A DNA stretch of 12,519 nucleotides, from NCBI GenBank assembly GCA_963550755.1, contig CAUVDV010000067.1:1-12519 (forward strand), given 5' to 3'. Of the stretch, positions 7,148 to 12,519 are shown piece after piece. Numbering within the stretch: the stretch's first letter is position 1; each line of letters starts with the position of its first letter. Source of the DNA: W11650 sp963550755 (GTDB taxonomy: Bacteria > Bacillota > Clostridia > Lachnospirales > Vallitaleaceae). The position numbers were made by a program, and so were the translations under genes. Below the pieces are notes generated by a model. It saw only the letters and a program-made list of their open reading frames with translations. It had not been told where the DNA came from and did not search any database.

Positions 7148-9286
7148 ATGAAAGACAACAAAGTTTTTGGTGTGTTGCAGAGGGTAGGACGTTCCTTTAT
7201 GCTGCCGATTGCGATCTTACCTGTAGCAGGCCTGTTTTTAGGTATCGGAGGTTCTTTTACCAATGAGACTATGTTGAAAACCTACGGTTTGACAGCAGCC
7301 ATCGGACCGGGGACGCCTGTCTACACTGTGCTTAGTGTAATGAATGCGGCAGGCAGTATAGTATTTGCAAACCTGCCAATCATCTTCGCTATTGGTGTTG
7401 CCATTGGGATGGCAAAAGCGGAAAAAGCAACGGCAGCTCTTGCCGGAGCGATTGCGTTTTTTGTAATGCATGCATCTCTTGGCGCCATGATTACGATTAA
7501 CGGCGGAGCGGAGAGTTTAATTGCCGGTGCAACCACAGATGTTGTCGGTATTACCAGTTTGCAAATGGGTGTCTTTGGCGGTATTTTAGTAGGACTTGGT
7601 GTGGCGGCATTACACAATAAATATTATAAGATTGAATTGCCGCAGGTGCTTTCTTTCTTTGGCGGTACTCGCTTTGTTCCGATAATTTCATCGATTGTTT
7701 ATTTAGCAGTCGGTATCTTGATGTATTTTGTCTGGCCGCCGATCCAATCCGGAATAAATACCGTTGGTGATTTGGTGCGCAGCTCCGGTTATCCGGGAAC
7801 TTGGCTCTACGGTTTTATGGAGAGAGCGTTGATTCCATTTGGACTGCACCATGTATTTTATCTGCCTTTCTGGCAAACATCCGTAGGCGGCACTATGGAG
7901 GTAGCGGGTAAAATGGTGGAAGGTGCACAAAATATTTTCTTTGCCCAGTTAGCGGATCCAAGCACAATAAGCTTTTCTACAGAAGCGACTCGTTTTATGG
8001 CGGGTAAGTTTCCGCTTATGATTTTCGGCTTGCCGGGAGCGGCATTGGCATTTTATAAAACCGCAAAACCGGAAAAACGAAAGGTTGTAGGCGGTCTCTT
8101 GATTTCGGCTGCACTGACATCCATGTTGACCGGTATTACGGAGCCTTTGGAATTCACCTTCCTTTTTGTAGCACCGTTTTTATATGCAATTCACTCGGGA
8201 TTGGCAGGCTTGGCTTACATGCTGATGCATGTGTTTAAGGTGGGAGTTGGTATGACTTTCTCCGGCGGTTTAATTGATATGTTCTTATTCGGTATTTTAC
8301 AAGGAAATGCCAAGACCAATTGGATTTGGATTGTTATAGTGGGAGTTGTTTACTTTGCGATGTATTACTTCCTGTTCAGCTTTATTATTAAAAAATGGGA
8401 TTTGAAAACGCCGGGTAGAGAAGCTGAAGACGAAGAGACCAAACTTTATACCAGAGCGGATATGAATCAAAAAGGGGAAGTAAAATCTTCTGCAAGCGGT
8501 GTATCTCAAGAAGACGAACAATCCCATTTGATCTTGGCAGGACTTGGCGGTAAGAAGAATATTATAGATCTTGACAATTGCATTACCCGTTTGCGTGTGA
8601 CGGTAAAGGATGCTTCTTTGGTCAAAGATGATGTATTGAAAGCATCCGGTGCGGCAGGAGTTGTCAAGGCGGGAAATGGTATACAGGTTATCTATGGTCC
8701 GAGAGTTTCCGTTATCAAATCGCAAGTGGAAGAATATATGGAAAAAGCCGGAGATGAGTCTGTGGAAGTATTAGTGGAAAAGGCGGATACAGTAAAAGAT
8801 GTGAAAGAGGAAAAGGAGGCAGGAAAGGCGACAACTGAAACTGTAATTTATGCACCATTACACGGGGAAGTCATTTCGATATCGGAAGTTCCCGATCCTA
8901 CATTTTCTGCGGAAATCTTGGGAAAAGGTGTAGGGATTAAGCCGATTGAAGGTTTGGTAAAATCACCGGTTGAGGGTACTGTGGAAATCATGTTTGAAAC
9001 CGGGCATGCGGTTGCACTCAAGACAAAAGATGGCGTGGAAGTGATGATTCATGTAGGTATGGACACGGTTGAGCTTAAGGGACAGGGCTTTGAAAAACTG
9101 GTAAAAGCCGGTGACAGCGTTCAAGTAGGAGATGAATTGATTCGCTTTGATAAGGAGTTCATTGAAGAAAAAGGTTATAAAACAGTCACACCGATTGTTA
9201 TTACCAATTCCGGCGATTATAACGGTATTGATGAGGTGGCAAAGGGAACAGTAAGATTTGGAGAAAAACTGTTTCGTGTTAAGTAA
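7148..9286 (+). CDS. PTS permease, glucose superfamily, fused domains IICBA
   Basis: This membrane permease imports a sugar and phosphorylates it with phosphate passed from HPr. It has 712 residues from ATG 7148, which follows AAAGGAGA at 7136-7143. An upstream in-frame ATG (7061) has no such site and lies inside the leader hairpin. IIC occupies about residues 1-430, with about ten hydrophobic segments and the conserved GITEPLEF motif at 329-336 (Glu332). IIB is at about 459-540 with phospho-cysteine Cys478 in LDNCITRLRV. IIA is at about 562-712 with His620 (TGHAV) and the phospho-histidine His635 (MIHVGMDTVELKGQGF); the 15-residue spacing matches IIA-Glc. All catalytic residues are present, so the protein should be self-sufficient apart from HPr. 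The superfamily covers glucose, maltose, N-acetylglucosamine and other glucosides. No hydrolase or regulator lies beside it, so the substrate stays open. Confidence 0.93.
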   Translation: MKDNKVFGVLQRVGRSFMLPIAILPVAGLFLGIGGSFTNETMLKTYGLTAAIGPGTPVYTVLSVMNAAGSIVFANLPIIFAIGVAIGMAKAEKATAALAGAIAFFVMHASLGAMITINGGAESLIAGATTDVVGITSLQMGVFGGILVGLGVAALHNKYYKIELPQVLSFFGGTRFVPIISSIVYLAVGILMYFVWPPIQSGINTVGDLVRSSGYPGTWLYGFMERALIPFGLHHVFYLPFWQTSVGGTMEVAGKMVEGAQNIFFAQLADPSTISFSTEATRFMAGKFPLMIFGLPGAALAFYKTAKPEKRKVVGGLLISAALTSMLTGITEPLEFTFLFVAPFLYAIHSGLAGLAYMLMHVFKVGVGMTFSGGLIDMFLFGILQGNAKTNWIWIVIVGVVYFAMYYFLFSFIIKKWDLKTPGREAEDEETKLYTRADMNQKGEVKSSASGVSQEDEQSHLILAGLGGKKNIIDLDNCITRLRVTVKDASLVKDDVLKASGAAGVVKAGNGIQVIYGPRVSVIKSQVEEYMEKAGDESVEVLVEKADTVKDVKEEKEAGKATTETVIYAPLHGEVISISEVPDPTFSAEILGKGVGIKPIEGLVKSPVEGTVEIMFETGHAVALKTKDGVEVMIHVGMDTVELKGQGFEKLVKAGDSVQVGDELIRFDKEFIEEKGYKTVTPIVITNSGDYNGIDEVAKGTVRFGEKLFRVK

Positions 9287-9421
9287 GATGTAAGACCGAT
9301 TGAACAGGCAAAAATTTCTTGTGCAAAAAAGCTGTTCAATGAAATGTCAACGAGCAAAGTAAAGCATCACGATGTTGACAGTTATCAGAGCTTGCTTAAT
9401 GTGATGAATTCGATTAAGTAA
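9287..9421 (+). pseudogene. 3' remnant, probably of a type III-like restriction/helicase subunit
   Basis: Directly after the PTS stop codon and in the same frame, 44 codons are open to TAA 9419-9421. They begin DVRPIEQAKISCAKKLFNE and end VDSYQSLLNVMNSIK. This reads as the C-terminus of a large cytosolic protein. I associate the RPIEQAKI...CAKxLF...VDSYxxLL pattern with the tail of DEAD/DEAH-type restriction subunits of the type III Res kind, but only from memory. There is no start codon or ribosome binding site, and the 5' part is gone. Its stop overlaps the start of the next stub (TAATG), the mark of a former operon. Confidence 0.4.
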
Positions 9422-9459
9422 TGACTATGGATAACACTAACAAAAAGATGCACCAATAG
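9421..9459 (+). pseudogene. 12-codon stub coupled to the restriction-like remnant
   Basis: ATG 9421 overlaps the previous stop codon (TAATG) and reads MTMDNTNKKMHQ before TAG 9457-9459. A stop/start overlap of this kind is usual inside operons, so this is probably the first few codons of a once-coupled gene whose remainder was deleted. It is too short to assign. Confidence 0.25.
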
Positions 9460-9475
9460 GGAAAGCCGTATATGT

Positions 9476-9514
9476 AAAAAGACCGTCAGATCTCAATCGA
9501 GACTTGATGGTCTT
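9476..9514 (-). terminator. Rho-independent terminator read on the minus strand
   Basis: Bases 9479-9494 pair with 9499-9514: a 16-position stem with two G-U pairs and one mismatch around the loop AATC. On the minus strand the stem is followed by TTTTT (complement of 9476-9480), fitting a terminator for leftward transcripts such as that of the DUF4143 remnant. On the plus strand no T-run follows. Confidence 0.6.
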
Positions 9515-9540
9515 AAATGTGCGCCCGATGGCGCACATTT
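9515..9540. repeat. Perfect 11-bp hairpin abutting the terminator
   Basis: AAATGTGCGCC (9515-9525) and GGCGCACATTT (9530-9540) are exact reverse complements around CGAT. It starts on the base after the neighbouring stem ends, giving two back-to-back hairpins. It may be a second termination structure, or the first stem of the group II intron-like sequence described next. Confidence 0.7.
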
Positions 9541-9565
9541 CTAAGGGGTGAAAGTCCTCTTACCT
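9519..9565 (+). mobile_element. Possible 5' end of a truncated group II intron
   Basis: The stretch opens with GTGCGCCC, a common 5' end of bacterial group II introns (GUGYG). It continues through a short hairpin into AAGGGGTGAAAGTCCTCTT, where AAGGGG and CCTCTT pair around TGAAAGT, resembling the early domain I stem with its GGTGAAAGTCC signature. Similarity ends after about 47 bases. No maturase, domain V or 3' end is present. Insertion just after a hairpin fits the habit of class C introns. The match is short and from memory. Confidence 0.35.
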
Positions 9566-9583
9566 ATTCAATAAATTCAATTT

Positions 9584-9836
9584 TTATTCTGAAATCAACC
9601 AGTCAATCAGGTTGATTGATTTTATACCATCATAGGAAGAATCCAGTCCTGTATGCATGGAAAGAACTATCTTCTCATAGTTATCGTTGATTTTCCGGAG
9701 TGGCGCTAATTCTCGTCTGCGAACATCTTCACTGGTCATGGATTCCGTGACCTGAACATAAAGCTTGGCGTCTGCCTTGGCTGCGATAAAATCCACTTCG
9801 GAATTATCAATTTTACCGATAGAATCATCCCTTTTT
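9584..9836 (-). pseudogene. 3' remnant of a DUF4143-type ATPase gene
   Basis: Read leftwards, the frame gives IGKIDNSEVDFIAAK, then LYVQVTESM, RRRELAPLRKINDNYEKIV and ends DGIKSINLIDWLISE at a stop (complement of 9584-9586). This is the C-terminal DUF4143 domain of the common AAA_14/DUF4143 ATP-binding proteins, including the VDFIA...YVQVT core that resembles a PD-(D/E)XK fold. Upstream of about 9836 the frame meets a stop (TAG in QYKKR context) and the similarity ends, so the ATPase part and start codon are missing. An internal ATG (complement of 9794-9796) would give 70 residues but has no good ribosome binding site. The terminator at 9476-9514 lies downstream. Confidence 0.7.
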
Positions 9837-9914
9837 TTATATTGCTAATCGCACCAAAACCATGGAGAAATATAAAAAACTTAAAAAATTACTTTCCCCC
9901 AAAAACTATTTCAG

Positions 9915-9943
9915 TTGTTTTTCCCAAGGGATAATGATACAAT
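9915..9943 (+). promoter_or_regulatory. Candidate promoter of the jetD-jetA operon
   Basis: TTGTTT (9915-9920), a 17-base spacer and TACAAT (9938-9943), 71 bases before the jetD start. The -10 is good and the -35 weak. AATGATACAA overlaps the -10 (9933-9942) and recurs at 9971-9980, 38 bases on. The rest of 9837-10014 is AT-rich and holds no gene that I can see. Confidence 0.45.
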
Positions 9944-10014
9944 TAAAATATAAAAATAACAGAAACAATAAATGATACAAAAAAATAAAATGGTTTTTCC
10001 AAGCGAGGAGTTTC

Positions 10015-11019
10015 ATGGACTTAAAATCACAAATTATCGGCCGGTTAAAAAATTACCCGAAAAAAACGATTGATTTTTTTAGCCTGCAATCAATGCCTGA
10101 CGGCAAGTTTGAGAAACAGGAACTGGAAACGGTGATTAAAGAGTTAATGGCAGATCAGATTTTGATTTTACTTTCCAAAGAACCTGATATCACAATCAGC
10201 AGCCGATTTCGGCTGGATAAAAGCAGACTGTATCAGGCAGAGATCAGCCAAATTAGGGACCTGGAGTGGCGGCTGGACAATCGAATCCACTTAGACCATT
10301 ACTATAAATATCCGGAGGAAATAGAGGGCGATAAAGAAATCCTGCTGAAAATTAATCATGCCATTCAGGCGGACACCATTTTTGAGGAATTATATTTACC
10401 GGAGCTGTCGCTTCGTCTGGTGGGCGATGAAAAATGGCTGGAGTATAAAGAGGGGAAGCAGCTGTTAAAAAAAATTGGCTTGTGGGAGCGCTTCATCATT
10501 GGCGACCGCTATGAGCCGATTGCTTTTGCCCTGAGTCCTGTTCTTTTCGCCGGTCAGGAAACGAAGGGCATTTATCGCCATTTAATTGTGGAAAATAAAA
10601 CCACCTTTAAGCAGGTGATGAATATTCTGGCGCAGACGGAGTTTACAGCTGTCATTTACGGACAGGGTTACAAGATCATTTCCTCCTGCCAAATGCTGAA
10701 AGCGCAGCTTCCTTTAACAGGCGAACATCAATTCGAGTATTTTGGGGATTTTGACAAAAAGGGCATAGAAATTTTTGATGCCCTGACCGAAAAAATGGCG
10801 GTAACTCTGCATCAGGGATTATATGAAGCATTATTTAAAAAAGCCGCTGTCCGGGGACATGAAAACCAAAGCTGCGCCAGGGAAAAAATAGAAAGATTTT
10901 GCAGTCAATTTGCAAATTGCGAAGAGCTGATACGGATAATTGAAAACGGCAGCTACTTACCGCAGGAAATGCTGCCGGAGCGGGAAATAGCAAGAGTTTT
11001 AACTAAGAGGGAAAAATGA
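10015..11019 (+). CDS. jetD: JetD-like Toprim nuclease of a Wadjet-type system
   Basis: Protein of 334 residues. JetD is the topoisomerase VI-A-like nuclease of Wadjet anti-plasmid systems; it cuts circular DNA when activated by the JetABC SMC complex. The N-terminal half (about 1-170) is helical with a winged-helix feel (DGKFEKQELETVIKELM) and an arm rich in charged residues. The C-terminal part fits a Toprim fold: LIVENKTTF with Glu193, a strand and glycine turn AVIYGQGYKII, then EYFGDFDKKGIEIF with Asp245 and Asp247. E plus DxD are the metal-binding residues of this fold. The start ATG 10015 follows GCGAGGAG at 10003-10010. Its TGA (11017-11019) overlaps the next start (ATGA). It could be another Toprim protein of the Spo11/TopoVI-A class, but the partner gene favours Wadjet. 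Confidence 0.7.
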   Translation: MDLKSQIIGRLKNYPKKTIDFFSLQSMPDGKFEKQELETVIKELMADQILILLSKEPDITISSRFRLDKSRLYQAEISQIRDLEWRLDNRIHLDHYYKYPEEIEGDKEILLKINHAIQADTIFEELYLPELSLRLVGDEKWLEYKEGKQLLKKIGLWERFIIGDRYEPIAFALSPVLFAGQETKGIYRHLIVENKTTFKQVMNILAQTEFTAVIYGQGYKIISSCQMLKAQLPLTGEHQFEYFGDFDKKGIEIFDALTEKMAVTLHQGLYEALFKKAAVRGHENQSCAREKIERFCSQFANCEELIRIIENGSYLPQEMLPEREIARVLTKREK

Positions 11020-12519
11020 TAGATTACAGCAAAACCTTACAGGGCTATCATGAAAGAATGCAAAAGATTGCTCTTTTTCAAATGTTTTACAGTCTGGATA
11101 AAAAAAGACGGCAGGATAAGACCGGAAAAAGCATTCGTTATTCGGATCTGCTTTTGTGCAGCCTTTTATTTTTCTTTGAAAATATGCTGGCCAGAAATTA
11201 TAAAACCACCAAATCCGACTTGGCGGATTATTTAAAAAGAGTTTGCGCCATGACCTATCAGCTCGAGGACAGGGAGTATTTGGCGATTGCCGCGGAAATT
11301 ATTGAAAGCCTGAGACCGGCTGACGGCAAAAAGACCGAGTACCAGTTTTTTAATTTTGAAACCGATAAAGAAGATGCCGTCAGCTATCATATTTTAAAGG
11401 TCAGCGGTTGGGACAGGGAAGAAAACAAGCAGTATTATACTTTAGACGAGGACGGCCTGGAGCTGATCTTTGCCACCAAGGAATTTTATACCGAGTTTTC
11501 CCTGTCCATCAGCCAGCTGATTTTACGCAAGCAGCTGGAAAAGGGCGAGTTTCATTCGGCCCTCAGGCAAATTGATGAAATGCGGATCAATGTCAACAGC
11601 ATTAAGGAAACGATGCAAAAAATCCGCACGGAGATCATTGGCAATATTATTTCCGACGATGTTTATCAAAGGTACAAAGGCATTATTCTGGCGGTGAATG
11701 AAAGGCTGGAGAGAGAACATATTGAATTTAATGAATTGGTTTCCTTTGTCCGGGAAACCAAGATGCGCTATGAGCAAAATATGAATCGGACGGAGAAAGA
11801 GCGAAAATTATATAATATTCTGCTGCGGGTCGATACGGAGTTAAATGAAGTGCATAACAGCCATACCCTTTTGCTGGAGGAAAGTATAGAGCTAAAGACA
11901 GTGGCGCTGGAAGCCGCCAGAGAAATGCTTTATCATGTGGGAATTGACGCCTTTAATTTTGAGCAGGATATTGTCAAAAAAATTATGACCACGCCCCTGC
12001 CGCTAAAAGTGGTGAAAATGCTGGCTCAGCCGTTCTTGGGCTTTTCCCGGCCAAGCTTTTGGTCGCCCCTGCGGGTTTTTCAAAGGCAAAGAATGGAAAG
12101 AGAAAAACCGGAAGAAAAAAGCCGCTCCTTTTTTGTGCCGCTTTCCGAGGATATTAAAAAAGCGGAACTGGAATGGAGTCAGGAGCTGTATGCTAGGGCT
12201 TGGGATTTTATTTGGAAAAATGCAAGGGGAAATCAGGTCAGCAGCCGGGAGATTTTAAACGCTTTGCCGGCAGCGCCGGCGGCGGAACAGGAAGAAACAG
12301 AGACGCCGGCGGGAACGCCCAAGAAGCTAAGGCATCGCCAGCAGCCGGAAAATTATTTAAAACGCTATATCCTTCAATTTTTCCTACTGGTTCATCATTT
12401 TGGCACCTTGGAGATAAAAGACGTTCAGGAAAGCGAAGTGCATGTATTTCATAAGGCCTTTTTGGATAATAAGGGGATAAAGGCGATAAAAGCCAGAGCC
12501 TTGGATGGAAAAATAGAAA
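11016..12519 (+). CDS. jetA: JetA-like coiled-coil (kleisin-type) protein, 3' end beyond window
   Basis: This frame is open from ATG 11016 to the window edge (501 codons, no stop). AAGAGGG at 11005-11011 is the ribosome binding site, and the 4-base ATGA overlap with jetD implies translational coupling. The N-terminal ~130 residues are helical, with ARNYKTTKSDLADYLKRV suggesting a winged-helix domain. Residues about 180-310 form long charged helices (MRINVNSIKETMQKI, then ERLEREHIEFNELVSF) likely to be coiled coil. A Pro/Ala/Glu-rich linker lies near 430-450, followed by a further globular, winged-helix-like part (NYLKRYILQFFLLVHHFGTLE). This matches the layout of MukF/JetA kleisin subunits, which bridge SMC heads and recruit the other parts. 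I cannot place it in a named subfamily with certainty. Assignment rests on layout and the JetD-like neighbour. jetB and jetC would be expected downstream. Confidence 0.6.
   Translation, partial: MIDYSKTLQGYHERMQKIALFQMFYSLDKKRRQDKTGKSIRYSDLLLCSLLFFFENMLARNYKTTKSDLADYLKRVCAMTYQLEDREYLAIAAEIIESLRPADGKKTEYQFFNFETDKEDAVSYHILKVSGWDREENKQYYTLDEDGLELIFATKEFYTEFSLSISQLILRKQLEKGEFHSALRQIDEMRINVNSIKETMQKIRTEIIGNIISDDVYQRYKGIILAVNERLEREHIEFNELVSFVRETKMRYEQNMNRTEKERKLYNILLRVDTELNEVHNSHTLLLEESIELKTVALEAAREMLYHVGIDAFNFEQDIVKKIMTTPLPLKVVKMLAQPFLGFSRPSFWSPLRVFQRQRMEREKPEEKSRSFFVPLSEDIKKAELEWSQELYARAWDFIWKNARGNQVSSREILNALPAAPAAEQEETETPAGTPKKLRHRQQPENYLKRYILQFFLLVHHFGTLEIKDVQESEVHVFHKAFLDNKGIKAIKARALDGKIE

Noticed and set aside
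8297..8725. 142-codon minus-strand frame inside the PTS gene
   Set aside because: It is antisense to the conserved IIC end and IIB domain including Cys478; a shadow.
9800..10014. CRISPR array or tandem repeats in the AT-rich stretch before jetD
   Set aside because: Only one 10-base repeat pair is present; there are no regularly spaced repeats.
11050..11235. 61-codon plus-strand frame and similar frames up to 12454
   Set aside because: They overlap the jetA-like coding frame, which is continuous from 11016 to the window end and has a coupled start.

Overview
The window reads as an accessory, defence-island-like stretch of a Gram-positive Bacillota genome, most likely a clostridial one. The grounds are AGGAGG-type ribosome binding sites, sigma-A-like promoters, a fused glucose-superfamily PTS permease, and several protein types I associate with gut Clostridia (a zinc-ribbon membrane protein, an AAA-ATPase/PD-(D/E)XK protein, a DUF4143 ATPase). 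There are no rRNA or tRNA genes and no CRISPR array.

Layout. Bases 1-2021 are a scrapyard. An mcrB-like gene has lost its AAA+ GTPase region and resumes out of frame for its last ~20 codons. It is followed by the 5' part of mcrC, which breaks off directly into a short-chain dehydrogenase gene that has lost its own 5' end. Bases 2050-3486 (minus strand) hold an intact 478-residue HTH regulator with a good promoter. Bases 3635-4773 hold a short orphan 3' ORF, an intact zinc-ribbon/two-helix membrane protein and a stub behind it. Bases 4789-6743 hold a complete AAA-ATPase/PD-(D/E)XK protein with an N-terminal HTH. Its promoter carries an 18-bp perfect palindrome in the spacer and a second copy of the core 32 bp upstream.

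Bases 6744-7147 hold an IS66-type transposase stub and then the leader of a PTS permease, with one hairpin and two GTATC-NN-GATAC palindromes. Bases 7148-9286 encode the complete IICBA permease, with no sugar hydrolase or regulator beside it. Bases 9287-9836 are more debris: a 3' remnant that looks like a restriction/helicase subunit, a 12-codon stub coupled to it, two back-to-back hairpins (one a minus-strand terminator), a possible group II intron 5' end, and the 3' end of a DUF4143 ATPase gene on the minus strand.

Bases 10015-12519 hold two coupled genes. The first encodes a Toprim-type JetD-like nuclease. The second encodes a coiled-coil JetA-like (kleisin-type) protein and runs off the window. 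Together they look like the first half of a Wadjet anti-plasmid SMC operon in D-A order, so jetB and jetC would be expected just past the right edge.

How the genes work together. The only apparent multi-gene machine is the Wadjet pair: JetABC is known to act as a DNA-loop-extruding SMC complex that activates JetD to cut circular DNA. The remnants of McrBC, a possible type III-like restriction subunit, an IS66 transposase and a group II intron suggest repeated turnover of defence and mobile genes. The PTS gene and the HTH-AAA-nuclease gene look intact and independently controlled. All family names come from motif recognition without a database search.
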